A stretch of DNA of 64,000 nt from Woeseiaceae bacterium (GCA_028277185.1 JANQGQ010000012.1:434001-498000), one strand, 5' to 3'. Numbered from the stretch's first letter, positions 9,613 to 19,370 are shown. The notes: generated by a model from the letters alone, not told the origin. Program-made: numbers and translations.

Positions 9613-11250
9613 GTGTTCGGGGTAGTTGCGACGTTCCTTGGCGCGATGTTGCTTACCATCGCGCTGATCCCCGCACTCGAGCAACTCGCTCCGCGCCTGC
9701 GGCTGGTGGACGTGCCCGGCGGCCGCAAACAGCACGCGCGGCTGACTCCACGAGTCGGCGGGCTGGCGATGGCGGCCGGTTTCTTCGCCGCTGCGTGGAT
9801 TGCCCTGCCCGTGGACCGGACGGTCGTCAGCGTTCTCTCGTCGCTGCTTCTGCTCGTCGTGTTCGGTACGTGGGACGATCGTATCGACATCAACTACCGT
9901 CTGAAGTTTCTCGGTCAGTTCATCGCTGCGACGATCGCGGTTTTCGGAGGCGACCTGTACTTCAACGAAGTCCAGCTCCCCGGTAGCAGCTACGTACCTG
10001 AAACGGTCTGGAAGCTGGTATCCGTGCTGTTTCTCGTCGGCGTCACGAACGCCGTCAATCTGACGGATGGTCTCGATGGTCTGGCGGGAGGATTGTGTCT
10101 GCTGATTCTCGGCGCGACGGCGGCGTTGGGCTTGTCCTCGGGCGAGGGCGCTGCGGCCTCCGCCGCTACTTTGCTCGCGCTTGCGGCAATCGGCAGTCTG
10201 CTCGGCTTCCTGCGGTTTAATTCGCATCCCGCGCGTGTCTTCATGGGCGACGCCGGCAGCCAGTTTCTGGGCTTTGCCGCCGCGGCGCTCGCCATCTACG
10301 TGACGCAAAGCGAATCGCTTGCGGTAAGCGGCATGCTGCCGCTGCTGATCATCGGTCTGCCCATCTACGACACGTTGAGCGTCATGGCCCGCCGCCTGCT
10401 GTCCGGCCGCTCGCCGTTCAGGCCCGACCGTCTCCATGTGCATTATCGGCTGACGGAGCTGGGGATCTCGCACCCGGCGGCCGTAATGATCGTCTATGCG
10501 ATGCAGGCGGCGTTGATTGCGTTGGCTTATCTGCTGCGCTACTCGTCGGATACGAGCATCGTCGCCGCTTTCCTGAGTTTTGCCGCTTTCACCGAGTTGG
10601 TGCTGCTGGCGGCGGAACGGGGTTACGGACGCCGTTCGCTCGCGGCGCTTGGGCGGGCGGTCGGCGCCGTTAGTTCGACAGCCTCCCGCGGCGCCGCGTT
10701 CTCGGTCGTCCGGGTGCTCGCCGCGATGTACCTCGGCATACTCGTCTTTGCCGCCGGTTTTCTCGCTCAGCGACAAGGCGCCGATGTCGCCGCTCTTGCA
10801 GCCTGTGCGGCACTGGGCCTGCTTCTCGTACCGCTAACCGATCGCCGCGATCTCTCCGTTTGGGCCGCGCGGCTTTTCCTGTACACCACGGTAGCGGTCA
10901 CCGTATACATGCTCTATACGATGGCGGCGGCGGACAACGCCGATCAGAAGCATCTGTTGCCGCTGTTGCCCCTGGTCCCTCTGGTGCTCGCCGGGTTTCT
11001 GTTCGCGGACGGCGCAAGCCTGCGTCTTTCTCCGCTCGACTTTCTGCTGTTGTTCTTCCTGTTCGCGCTCCCCAACCTGCCCGGGGTGCCGGTGCTGACC
11101 AACCTGCAGAAGCAGGCCTTGCTCTGCCTGCTCTTTTGTTACTACGCCGTCGAGATGGCTATCAGTGCACGGGGCTTTCATTCGTTCGTAATGCGCACGT
11201 TAATGATCGGCGGCCTCGTCGTTACCCTTACCAAAACACTCCTGTCATAG
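9613..11250 (+). CDS. WecA/MraY-family polyprenyl-phosphate sugar-1-phosphate transferase with C-terminal membrane extension
   Basis: Predicted to move a (N-acetyl)hexosamine-1-phosphate from a UDP-sugar onto undecaprenyl phosphate at the inner membrane, starting a surface polysaccharide. Family motifs are present in order: VDVPGGRKQHARLTPRVGG, GTWDDR, NLTDGLDGLAGG, NSHPARVFMGDAGSQFLG and a HVHYRL motif replacing the usual His-rich loop. The core ends near residue 330. A further 200 or so residues form extra hydrophobic helices, making 545 residues against about 360 for E. coli WecA. The first usable start is GTG 9613, just after the porin stop; ATG 9646 is an alternative. The neighbouring glycosyltransferases support the role. 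The exact sugar cannot be read from the sequence. Confidence 0.85.
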   Translation: MFGVVATFLGAMLLTIALIPALEQLAPRLRLVDVPGGRKQHARLTPRVGGLAMAAGFFAAAWIALPVDRTVVSVLSSLLLLVVFGTWDDRIDINYRLKFLGQFIAATIAVFGGDLYFNEVQLPGSSYVPETVWKLVSVLFLVGVTNAVNLTDGLDGLAGGLCLLILGATAALGLSSGEGAAASAATLLALAAIGSLLGFLRFNSHPARVFMGDAGSQFLGFAAAALAIYVTQSESLAVSGMLPLLIIGLPIYDTLSVMARRLLSGRSPFRPDRLHVHYRLTELGISHPAAVMIVYAMQAALIALAYLLRYSSDTSIVAAFLSFAAFTELVLLAAERGYGRRSLAALGRAVGAVSSTASRGAAFSVVRVLAAMYLGILVFAAGFLAQRQGADVAALAACAALGLLLVPLTDRRDLSVWAARLFLYTTVAVTVYMLYTMAAADNADQKHLLPLLPLVPLVLAGFLFADGASLRLSPLDFLLLFFLFALPNLPGVPVLTNLQKQALLCLLFCYYAVEMAISARGFHSFVMRTLMIGGLVVTLTKTLLS

Positions 11251-11322
11251 GCGTGTCACATCGCACTCTTACGCTGATTTTCAACGCAAGCGATTTGCGA
11301 CCGGATCATCCCGCAATCGCTA

Positions 11323-11344
11323 TACACCTGTAATACACATGTAA
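11323..11344 (+). promoter_or_regulatory. Tandem 11-bp repeats upstream of the TPR gene, possible regulator site
   Basis: Two adjoining 11-base units, TACACCTGTAA and TACACATGTAA, differ at one position. Each contains a small inverted repeat TACA-NN-TGTA. They lie about 50 bases before the TPR lipoprotein start, in the only sizeable gap (about 140 bases) within the polysaccharide block. A DNA-binding site is inferred; no regulator is identified. Confidence 0.35.
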
Positions 11345-11391
11345 ACGGTGCCGCTCGGCATCTCCAAGAACAAACGCAGGAAAAATTCATC

Positions 11392-13773
11392 ATGCTTCGT
11401 GTACTTGCTATCGCTCTGCTTTCACTGGGCTTCGTTGCCTGCAGCGGCCCCGAGCAGCGGCTCGCGAGCTATATGGAAAAGGGCAAAACCGAATACGAGA
11501 GCGAAAGCTTCGAAAAGGCTCGAGTCAATTTCGCCAATGCGCTGCAGATCGATCCGGAGAACGTAGACGCGCGTTTCTGGGCCGCCCGTACCGGAGAGTC
11601 GCTCGAGCGCTGGCGCCGCGCCGTTCGTCATTATCAGTACATCGTCGACGAACTCGATCCCGAACACATTCCGTCGCTGTTGCGCCTTGCGCGGATTTAC
11701 GTCGTATCGGATCAGTACGTTCTGGCTGAGAACTTCGCGAACACGGTGTTGACGCTCGAATCGGGAAACGTCGATGCACTGGCGCTGCGCGGCGCTGCCC
11801 GATTGCGCGCCGGGCGTCAGGCGGACGGCGAAGCTGATCTGCGCAATGCGATCGCGGCCGATCCCGCGAACGAGTATGCGGTGCCGGCCCTCGCAAGTCT
11901 GCTGGCGACTACCGGCAACACCGGCGACGCGATCGTCATACTGCGAAACGCGCGCAAGCAGAACCCGGAATTCGTCGAAGCATCCGTGCTGGTCGCCGAT
12001 CTGCTGGCCAGATCGGGCCTGACGGACGAGGCGGCTCGCGAACTGAACGAGCTCATCGCGAAAGAACCCGGCGAGTTCTCATACCGGGTAGCGCTTGCCT
12101 CGCTCCATGAGAACAACGGCAACCCCGAAGCGGTCACGGCAACGCTCCGAAGCGCCGTCCGTGCGTTTCCGGAGCGTCTGGATGCGAAGATCATGCTGAT
12201 CGATCACTTTGCGTCGATCTCGAGTGAGTCCGCTCTCGAGCAGGTGCGAAACTACATTGCGGCAGACCCGGAGCAAACCGAGCTGCGCTTCAAGGAGGCC
12301 GACCTCCTCATTCGCGACGGCGAGTTCGACCTTGCGGAAGACATCTACAAAGCCATTGCCGACGACCATGCGGGCGACGCATTCGAGGGCGAGGCGCTGA
12401 CGGCGCTTGCGCAGCTGAAGATCAATCTGGGCGATATCGAAGCCGCCGACGAACACGTCGAGGCCGTGCTTCTCGACAATCCGAACTCCGCGGCAGCACT
12501 CCTGATTCAAAGTGGCATAGCGATGGCACGCGATGAGCCGGCAAATGCCGTTGTCGCGCTGCGTGCGGTCCTGCGGGAAAGGCCGGACGATCCGACGATC
12601 TACGATCTGCTTTCCAAGGCGCATCTCGCGCAGGGCGACGTTGTCGCCGCTCGTGAGCAACTGCAGCGCGCGATGGAGACAAACCCAGGCGACCCCTCGC
12701 TGTACGTCAATCTGGCTCGCTTCGAGGCGCAGCACGACCGTCCCGACGCGGCCCGCGACGTGCTGCAGCGGGCGCTCGAGTTCAGTCCGGGAGATCAGGC
12801 CGCGAACGATCTGCTGTTTCGCCTGCAGCTGGCAAGGCAGGACTGGGATGCGGCTCGGGAGCAAGCCCGCCGCATGCGCGATCTGATGCCCGACGCGGCC
12901 ACCGGCAGCTTCTACGAGGGGCTGGTCGCGAACCGTACGGGCGACCGCGCCACCGCGGAGGCGGCATATCGCGAAGCGATCGCCATCAATCCGCTTGCCG
13001 TCGAACCGCTCGGGGCTCTGGTCAGCCTGATGCTCAACGACGGCCGCGAGCAGGCAGCGGAAGAGTTCGTTACGGAAATCCTCGACGCGCATCCGGATTA
13101 CACCTTCGGTTGGAACATTCGCGGCGAGATCGCGCTGAACCGTGGGAATCATGACTTCGCCGCCGAGTGCTTCGACAAAGCGATCGAATTATCGCCGACC
13201 TGGTGGATGGCGTACCGTGGGCGCGTCTGGACCGACCTTCGGCGTCGCGACACCGATGCGGCTTTTGCCAGCTACGAACGCGCCGCCGCTGTACTGGCGG
13301 CGACCGAAGCGCTCGTGAACGACACCGCCATGGAGTTCGAGGCCCAGGGGCGTCCCGACCTCGCCATTCGGATGTATGAGGCATTGCTCGAGGAGCAACC
13401 TCAGTCGCCAGAAGCGGCGAACCGGCTTGCAAAGTTGCTTGCTACGCACGGCCAGACGGCAAGCGATACGCAGCGTGCGCTGGAACTGGCCGAACCGCTG
13501 GTCGTCGCCGGCAGCGGCGCGTATCTCAGCACCTACGGCTGGACGCTGTTGAAGAACGGCAAGCTCGAGGCGGCCCAGGACGCGTTGAGCCGCGCGGCGG
13601 AAAGCGATGCCCCGAGAGCGGAGCTGTCTTACTACCAGGCCATGCTGGAAGCGGAACTCGGCAACCACGAGTCTGCCGTCGCTCTGCTCGAACGCGCGCT
13701 GTCGCAGCCTTCCCGATTCGTTGGCTACGAGCTGGCCCGGGCCGAGCACGAGCGTCTGGCGTCCCGCCTGTAG
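11392..13773 (+). CDS. TPR-repeat lipoprotein of polysaccharide export type (PrsT-like)
   Basis: 793 residues. A signal sequence ends in a lipobox (FVAC at about residues 14-17), so the mature protein is probably lipid-anchored in the envelope. The rest is a continuous array of 34-residue TPR helices (for example YESESFEKARVNFANALQIDPENV and GDVVAAREQLQRAMETNPGDPS), about 20 repeats. Length, lipobox and repeat layout resemble the TPR lipoproteins of PEP-CTERM/exopolysaccharide clusters (PrsT type). However, no exosortase or PEP-CTERM protein was seen here. It precedes the glycosyltransferase run by 29 bases, suggesting a scaffold role in polysaccharide assembly or export. The role is inference; the TPR architecture is plain. 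Confidence 0.8.
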   Translation: MLRVLAIALLSLGFVACSGPEQRLASYMEKGKTEYESESFEKARVNFANALQIDPENVDARFWAARTGESLERWRRAVRHYQYIVDELDPEHIPSLLRLARIYVVSDQYVLAENFANTVLTLESGNVDALALRGAARLRAGRQADGEADLRNAIAADPANEYAVPALASLLATTGNTGDAIVILRNARKQNPEFVEASVLVADLLARSGLTDEAARELNELIAKEPGEFSYRVALASLHENNGNPEAVTATLRSAVRAFPERLDAKIMLIDHFASISSESALEQVRNYIAADPEQTELRFKEADLLIRDGEFDLAEDIYKAIADDHAGDAFEGEALTALAQLKINLGDIEAADEHVEAVLLDNPNSAAALLIQSGIAMARDEPANAVVALRAVLRERPDDPTIYDLLSKAHLAQGDVVAAREQLQRAMETNPGDPSLYVNLARFEAQHDRPDAARDVLQRALEFSPGDQAANDLLFRLQLARQDWDAAREQARRMRDLMPDAATGSFYEGLVANRTGDRATAEAAYREAIAINPLAVEPLGALVSLMLNDGREQAAEEFVTEILDAHPDYTFGWNIRGEIALNRGNHDFAAECFDKAIELSPTWWMAYRGRVWTDLRRRDTDAAFASYERAAAVLAATEALVNDTAMEFEAQGRPDLAIRMYEALLEEQPQSPEAANRLAKLLATHGQTASDTQRALELAEPLVVAGSGAYLSTYGWTLLKNGKLEAAQDALSRAAESDAPRAELSYYQAMLEAELGNHESAVALLERALSQPSRFVGYELARAEHERLASRL

Positions 13774-13802
13774 ATCGCCCGACCGCGACCGGGGCTCCTC
13801 AC

Positions 13803-15011
13803 ATGCGGCTTGCCTATCTCGTACCGCAGTTTCCGTGCCTTTCGGAGACCTTCGTCAGCAACGAGGTTGCGGGGATCAAGGCAAGCGGCATCGATCTCGA
13901 CGTTTACGCTTTCACGCGGCCCGCCGCAGAGGACACGCTGAAGCTAACGGACACGGCGCGCGCCCTGGCAGCCGATACCCGCTATGTCGATCGTCTTGCG
14001 TCGATGACGACGGCGATTCGGCGGCCGATCAGCGTGCTTCGGCTGCGTGAGGACAACCAGCGAATTCAGGCGGCGGCAACGAACAAGCCCAATGCGGGCC
14101 TCCGTCTGGTCCGGGCGGCGGCGCTTGCGGAACGGCTCGTACGCGACGGCGTCGACCATCTGCATGCCCACTGGCCCTACGCGACGCAGGTGGCGTGGCT
14201 CGTCAACCAGCTGACAGGCATGCCGTTCAGCATGAGCATCCATGCACATGAGGTCGCTCACGAAAACGGACACTTCCCGGTCGCGTTTCGCACGGCCCGT
14301 TTCGCGGCGTTCTGCAATCGAGGGGCCATGGAATACCTGCTCTCGCGCCTTGGGAACGACGCACGCGAAAGGTCCGCGCTGATCTATCACGGGGTGAACC
14401 TCTCGCGGTTCGCGGCGGCGCCGTACCCCATGCTCGATGGACGTCTCAAGCTGGTGAGCGCCGGCCGGCTGACGCGCACCAAGGGCTTCGACCGTCTGCT
14501 GCACGGCTGCCGGGAACTCCGCCGTCGGGGCATCGACGTCACGCTCACAATCCTTGGGCGCGGTACCGAAGAAGCGCGCCTTCGCGAGCTCGTGATCGAA
14601 CTCGGATTACTGGAAGTCGTGCACTTTCCGGGCTGGGTGCCCCATGACGAAGTACGCCGCTATATAAAGGAGTCTCACGTCTTCGCCCTGCTGGCGGATA
14701 CGAGCTTCCACGACGGTCTGCCGAACGTCGTACTCGAAGCCATGGCGACGGGCCGGCCGGTTATTCTGTCGGCGCTCCCGGCGGCGGGCGAGGCGGTCGA
14801 GGATGGCGTCGAGGGTTTCCTCGTCGACGATCTGGATTCCCCGGCGGCGTTTGCCGATGCCGCCGAAGCGTATCTCGATGACACGGACAGGGCCCGGAAG
14901 ATGGGCAGCGCCGCGCGGCGGCGTATCGAGCGCGATCACGACGCCGGTGAGCAGGTGCAGCGCCTGGTCAAGCTCTTCACCGGCAGTGACGTTGCCGCGC
15001 TGGCTGCATGA
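13803..15011 (+). CDS. Glycosyltransferase family 4
   Basis: 402 residues with the GT-B two-domain layout. The N-terminal acceptor domain begins MRLAYLVPQFPCLSETFV, a common opening of exopolysaccharide GT4 enzymes. The donor-binding half has SAGRLTRTKGFDRLL and a DGLPNVVLEAMATGRPV block, the usual E-x7-E site with Asp in the first position. No membrane segment is seen. It is predicted to add a nucleotide-sugar residue to the lipid-linked glycan on the cytoplasmic side. Its stop overlaps the next start (ATGA), indicating translational coupling. Donor and acceptor are unknown. Confidence 0.85.
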   Translation: MRLAYLVPQFPCLSETFVSNEVAGIKASGIDLDVYAFTRPAAEDTLKLTDTARALAADTRYVDRLASMTTAIRRPISVLRLREDNQRIQAAATNKPNAGLRLVRAAALAERLVRDGVDHLHAHWPYATQVAWLVNQLTGMPFSMSIHAHEVAHENGHFPVAFRTARFAAFCNRGAMEYLLSRLGNDARERSALIYHGVNLSRFAAAPYPMLDGRLKLVSAGRLTRTKGFDRLLHGCRELRRRGIDVTLTILGRGTEEARLRELVIELGLLEVVHFPGWVPHDEVRRYIKESHVFALLADTSFHDGLPNVVLEAMATGRPVILSALPAAGEAVEDGVEGFLVDDLDSPAAFADAAEAYLDDTDRARKMGSAARRRIERDHDAGEQVQRLVKLFTGSDVAALAA

Positions 15012-15904
15012 TCGCCGGGTCGAAGTCTTCAGACGCCGCGCGACCGACGATCGCGGCGGCTGCCATCGCGAGGGACGAGGAAGAGGATGTTCGCGGCTTT
15101 CTCGAAAGCGTCTTGCCGTGGGTCGATGAGGTCGTCATCGTCGATGGCGGATCGACGGATCGGACCGGGGCGATCGTTCGGAAGATCGCGCCTCAGGCCA
15201 CGTTCATCGTGTCGCCGATGGATGCGGAGGCGGGCTTCGCGGGTCAGCGCAACAAGTGTATCGAGCACGCGACCGCGGACTGGATCCTGCACATGGACAT
15301 CGACGAGCGGGTTACGCCGGAGCTGGCCGCAGAGATCGTCGACGCCATACGCCGGCCCGACAAAAACGCGTACCGCTATCGCCGGCTGAACTTCTTCGTC
15401 CATCGTCCGATGCGTTGCGGCGGCTGGCAGCATTGGAACCGGCCGCAGCTCGCAAAGCGCGGTTTCCACCGTTTCGTCAACAGAATTCACGAACGCTGCG
15501 TCGTCGACGGCGGCGACGAACGCATCGGCCAGCTTCGGCACGAAGTCTGGCATCTAAACGACCGCGACTACACCGAACGCGTGTCCAAGAACCTGCGCTA
15601 CATGCAAATGACCGGCGACGAAATCCTCGCGACGGGTAAAACGATTCGCTGGTACCACCTGCTGTTGTATCCAACGTACCGGTGCCTGCGCTCTTACCTG
15701 TACGAAGGCGGCTATCGCCAGGGGCTGACCGGCCTGGTGTTCGCTCTTTATACTTTTTCGAGCACGTTCAACTGGTACGCCTACGCCTGGGAGAAGCAGA
15801 CCCATATACCGCGCGGTCAGCTCGAATCCGAGATTGCCGAACGGTGGGAGCACAGCGGCCCGGCTGCGCCGACGGACAGACTCAGCGAATCGCTGGAGGC
15901 CTGA
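15008..15904 (+). CDS. Glycosyltransferase family 2 (WaaE-like)
   Basis: 298 residues. The N-terminal GT-A fold shows AAAIARDEEEDVRGFLESV, VDGGSTDRT and the metal-binding DxD site in HMDIDERV. The C-terminal part holds a conserved aromatic-rich segment (WYHLLLYPTYRCLRSYLYEGG) typical of family 2 enzymes related to the LPS-core glucosyltransferase WaaE. The start ATG 15008 overlaps the upstream stop. It is expected to act at the inner-membrane face in the same glycan pathway as its neighbours. The sugar transferred is not predictable. Confidence 0.85.
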   Translation: MIAGSKSSDAARPTIAAAAIARDEEEDVRGFLESVLPWVDEVVIVDGGSTDRTGAIVRKIAPQATFIVSPMDAEAGFAGQRNKCIEHATADWILHMDIDERVTPELAAEIVDAIRRPDKNAYRYRRLNFFVHRPMRCGGWQHWNRPQLAKRGFHRFVNRIHERCVVDGGDERIGQLRHEVWHLNDRDYTERVSKNLRYMQMTGDEILATGKTIRWYHLLLYPTYRCLRSYLYEGGYRQGLTGLVFALYTFSSTFNWYAYAWEKQTHIPRGQLESEIAERWEHSGPAAPTDRLSESLEA

Positions 15905-15905
15905 A

Positions 15906-17111
15906 ATGGATGGCGCGCGGCTTCTGTTTCACCGTCATACTCCCTGGCAGTCGGCAATTCGCTGCAGCACGAATATTCTCGCGAACCGCTTTCGCGAGGC
16001 CGGCGCCAGCGTCGCGTACATGCAGGGGATCGTGCACGGCGGCAACGTGTTGTGGCGGCGTGGACAGTGGCAGTCGTGGAAAGAGGGCCCGCGCCGAGTC
16101 GACGGAACCCTCGTGTTTACACCCTTTGCGCTGTCGCCATACTCGAGAGTCTGGCCATTGTCTTCCGCCGCCGCTGCGCGACGTAGCTATCGATCCTGCG
16201 TTCCGTCGATCGAATCTACACTCGACCGCTACGGTTTCGGTCAGCCCGACGTCATCTGGACCGCCAATCCCGGCAGCGGCGTTCTCAAGCACATGTTCCC
16301 CGCCGCGAGACTACTGTTTCAGGTAGTCGACTACTATCCGGCTTTCGCCGGGCCGGCAATCGCGGACATCGAGCGCTACGATTACCGCGCGGCGGACCAC
16401 GTGTTCGTCATCGGCGAAGCGCTCAGGGAGCATGTCCTGAGCTATGGTATACCGGAGTCCAGGCTGACGGTCCTCGGGCAGGGCGTCGATCATGCGCGCT
16501 TCAGCCGACCGGCCGAGCGACCGCCGGAGTATCGGTGCATGGAAGGTCCGATCGCCGTTTGGGTCGGCGTACTGTCGAAAGGCGATCCCGGGCTCTTCGA
16601 AGCGGTCGCGCAGAAGCTCGGGCAGCGCGGCGGCTACCTGGTGCTCATCGGCCCGGGTGCGGAGTGGGCCGATGCGCTGGCGGCGCGCCATCCTCATGTC
16701 GTTGCGCCCGGACCGCGGAAACCCGCGCAGGTGCCGGCCTACCTGAGGCACGCCGACGTCGGCCTGATGCTGTACGACCGCAGGCGACCCGAGGTGTACG
16801 TCGGACAGAATCCGCTGAAGCTCTACGAGTACGCCGCGGCCGGTCTAGCGATCGTGAGCACTCCGCATGAGGAGTACCGCTATCTCGATACGCCGGCCGC
16901 CGTGGTCGATAGCGAGCAGAGCGCCGCTCAGGCTTTAGACGATGCTCTGTCGCAGCTCGACCGCCGCCGCCGTCAGTCGCTCGAGTTCGCCCGGGCGTAC
17001 AGCTGGGATCGCGTATTCGATCGGGCCCGCCGGGTCGTGGCCACCGGGTTGAGCGCCGCAACGAAGCGCCGGCCGCTGGCAGGACAGCATGCAGATTTTG
17101 TTTCACAGTGA
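15906..17111 (+). CDS. GT-B-fold glycosyltransferase (GumK/GT4-like)
   Basis: The start is placed at ATG 15906, one base after the preceding stop; an in-frame upstream start would overlap that gene by about 70 bases. The 401-residue product opens MDGARLLFHRHTPWQSA. It has a GT-B donor site near the C-terminus: GQNPLKLYEYAAAGLAIVST, which resembles the K-L-x-E-Y motif of glucuronosyl/GumK-type enzymes. IWTANPGSGV and VFVIGEALREHV mark the central linker. The stop overlaps the next gene by 23 bases. The family-level call is secure; donor sugar and linkage are unknown. Confidence 0.75.
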   Translation: MDGARLLFHRHTPWQSAIRCSTNILANRFREAGASVAYMQGIVHGGNVLWRRGQWQSWKEGPRRVDGTLVFTPFALSPYSRVWPLSSAAAARRSYRSCVPSIESTLDRYGFGQPDVIWTANPGSGVLKHMFPAARLLFQVVDYYPAFAGPAIADIERYDYRAADHVFVIGEALREHVLSYGIPESRLTVLGQGVDHARFSRPAERPPEYRCMEGPIAVWVGVLSKGDPGLFEAVAQKLGQRGGYLVLIGPGAEWADALAARHPHVVAPGPRKPAQVPAYLRHADVGLMLYDRRRPEVYVGQNPLKLYEYAAAGLAIVSTPHEEYRYLDTPAAVVDSEQSAAQALDDALSQLDRRRRQSLEFARAYSWDRVFDRARRVVATGLSAATKRRPLAGQHADFVSQ

Positions 17112-18225
17112 CGCGCTGGCCAGCCCGGCGCAGTTCGGTCTTGCCCGCTACGCGCGCGAACTGTATGCCGCAATCGAGCAGAGCCGCCCCGCCCTCGCTC
17201 TCGAGCCGTTCTCGAGCCGGACCGCGCCCGGCGCAGGTTTTGCTTCGGGCGGCGGCTATCGCGAAGTCCGCCACCCCGGCTGGCCCCACCGGACGCTGGT
17301 GTTGTTGTGGGCAATGCTGGATTCGCCGCGAATCGAACGATTCCTGCCGAGGGCGGACATCGTGCATACGCTCGAACTCGACTACCCGGTAGCCACGGCG
17401 CGGCCATGGATTGTGACGGTGCATGACGTGGGCCCGCTTACTAACCCGGAGTACTTCTCGAAGAGCCGGCGTTGGCTGCGGCAGCGCGGCCTCCAGCAGG
17501 CTGCCCGCCGCGCGGACGTCGTCATCGCCGTTTCGTCGGCGACGGCCGACGCTGTAGAGGGGCTCGTCGGCAACGGCATTGCCGGGCGCATCCGGGTCGT
17601 GCCCGAGGCGGTCAGCAGTCAGTTCTTCGAGCCGGCAGCGTCTGCCGCGCTGAGGAACGTGCCCGACTTGCCGCCAGCCGCAGAGCCCTACTTCATGTGG
17701 GCCGGGTCGATGAACCCGCGCAAAAATCTGCCCAACGTGCTCGCGGCGTTCGAGCGCATCGCCGGCAGCGTCCCGCACCGGCTCGTTCTGGTCGGCGGCA
17801 TGGCATGGGATAGCGACGAGACGCTGAAACGACTCGCGAGTTCGCCCGTCGCGCACCGCGTGCACCGCCCCGGCTTCGTGAGCGATCCGGCGCTTCGTGC
17901 GCTGTATCAGGGCGCCGACGCGTTCGTCTACGTCTCCCTGCTCGAGGGTTTCGGGCTGCCCATTCTGGAAGCGATGGCGTCGGGATGTCCGGTGATTACG
18001 TCCGACTGCTCCTCCATGCCCGAAGTCGCCGGGGATGCCGCCATACTCATCAACCCCAAATCGGTGGACGCCATAGCGGAAGCCATGCTCGCGCTGGCGA
18101 CCGACACGGAACTGGCCGGGCGGCTGCGGGGGGCGGGCCGCGATCGCGCGTCCGGGTTTCGCTGGCCCCGCGTAGCCGGGACGGTCTGCGACGCGTACAC
18201 GAGTTTAGCGGGCAGGCCTTCATGA
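17089..18225 (+). CDS. Glycosyltransferase family 4
   Basis: 378 residues. The N-terminus (MQILFHSDALASPAQFGLAR) and the segment VHDVGPLTNPEYFSK belong to mannosyl/rhamnosyl-type GT4 enzymes. The donor domain carries MNPRKNLPNVLAAFERI, LLEGFGLPILEAMASGCPV (E-x7-E) and SSMPEVAGDAA. Its ATG lies inside the end of the previous gene, and its stop overlaps the next ATG (ATGA), so the run is translationally coupled. It is predicted to be a cytoplasmic or peripheral inner-membrane enzyme. Confidence 0.87.
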   Translation: MQILFHSDALASPAQFGLARYARELYAAIEQSRPALALEPFSSRTAPGAGFASGGGYREVRHPGWPHRTLVLLWAMLDSPRIERFLPRADIVHTLELDYPVATARPWIVTVHDVGPLTNPEYFSKSRRWLRQRGLQQAARRADVVIAVSSATADAVEGLVGNGIAGRIRVVPEAVSSQFFEPAASAALRNVPDLPPAAEPYFMWAGSMNPRKNLPNVLAAFERIAGSVPHRLVLVGGMAWDSDETLKRLASSPVAHRVHRPGFVSDPALRALYQGADAFVYVSLLEGFGLPILEAMASGCPVITSDCSSMPEVAGDAAILINPKSVDAIAEAMLALATDTELAGRLRGAGRDRASGFRWPRVAGTVCDAYTSLAGRPS

Positions 18226-19370
18226 GAATTCTGTTCGTTTCGCTGCGCGGACCCACCAACGCCGCCCGGCGCGGCGGCGCCCAGGACTACATACGATTCG
18301 TGGCGCGTTACGCCGCGCGCCTGGGCCACGACGTCCGTATCGTTTGCGGACAGGAGATCGTCGACGGCGAACTGCTGCCGTTTCGCGAGTACGTCGACGG
18401 CATCGCGATACTTCGTTACGGCACACCTCGCCGCCGCTTTTGGCCGCTGATCCAGGCGGCCCGGGACATGGCGCCGCGCTGCGATGTCGTCGTGGAGAAC
18501 CTCATGGGGTTTCCGCTGTTTCTGCCGGTACTGCTGGACGAGAAGCGGCAGCCCATCGCGATCAAGCATCACTTCGAGGGCAGGACGTTCTTCAGAACGC
18601 AGGGGCCGGTCAGAGGGCTTGCGGGAATAGTCCTCGAATCGGTGCTGCAGCCGCTGGCCTATCGCGACACGCCGTGGATAGCGGTCAGCCCGAGAACCCG
18701 GGACGACCTCGAGAGCGCCTGGGTCGCGCCGGCCCGCCGGCCGGACATCGTGCCGCCCGGTATCGGGTTCAGCGGCGAGCCGCCCGTCGTCGCGCGCAGT
18801 CCGGTGCCGATGATCCTTTACTGCGGTGCCCTGGACCTGGGGCGCAAGCGAGTCGACCACTTGCTGGAGGCGTTCCGCGAAGTCCGGAACCGGCTCGCCG
18901 ACGCGCGGCTCGTGATCGCCGGCAGCGGCCCGGACGCAATGGCGCTCCGCTCGCAGGCCGCCGACCTCGATGTCGAGTTTCGCGGTTTCGTCAGCGATGC
19001 CGAGAAGCTGGCTCTGCTCGATGAGACCTGGGTGTTCTGTTCGCCGTCGGAAAGCGAAGGCTTCGGCATCACCTGGGTCGAAGCCAATGCGCGCGGCGTG
19101 CCGGTCGTCGCGTACGAACTCGGCCTGGATACGGTCACGCCGGCGTGTTCGGCGATGGTCGACGTCGGCGACGTTCCGGGCCTGGCGCGCGCCCTGACGT
19201 CGATTCTTACCGATGAGACGCGCCGCCGCGAGATGAGCGGGGCGGCGCGGGACAATGCCCGCCGGTTCAGCTGGACGCTGTCGGGACGCCGGTTCCTCGA
19301 CGTGCTGGAGCGGGAACTCGCCGCGCGACCCGGGTACGCAGGGCGCTCGAATACGGTGTCGTCCCGATGA
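18222..19370 (+). CDS. Glycosyltransferase family 4
   Basis: The start is ATG 18222 (MRILFVSLRG), which overlaps the upstream stop by four bases; the longer open frame from 17985 only shadows the previous gene. The 382-residue product has a glycine-rich N-terminal loop (RRGGAQDYIRFVARYAARLG) and the donor-site block SESEGFGITWVEANARGVPVV. The segment CGALDLGRKRVDHLLEAFRE matches the GT-B hinge region. The arrangement in a coupled run with five other transferases supports repeat-unit assembly of a surface polysaccharide. Confidence 0.87.
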   Translation: MRILFVSLRGPTNAARRGGAQDYIRFVARYAARLGHDVRIVCGQEIVDGELLPFREYVDGIAILRYGTPRRRFWPLIQAARDMAPRCDVVVENLMGFPLFLPVLLDEKRQPIAIKHHFEGRTFFRTQGPVRGLAGIVLESVLQPLAYRDTPWIAVSPRTRDDLESAWVAPARRPDIVPPGIGFSGEPPVVARSPVPMILYCGALDLGRKRVDHLLEAFREVRNRLADARLVIAGSGPDAMALRSQAADLDVEFRGFVSDAEKLALLDETWVFCSPSESEGFGITWVEANARGVPVVAYELGLDTVTPACSAMVDVGDVPGLARALTSILTDETRRREMSGAARDNARRFSWTLSGRRFLDVLERELAARPGYAGRSNTVSSR

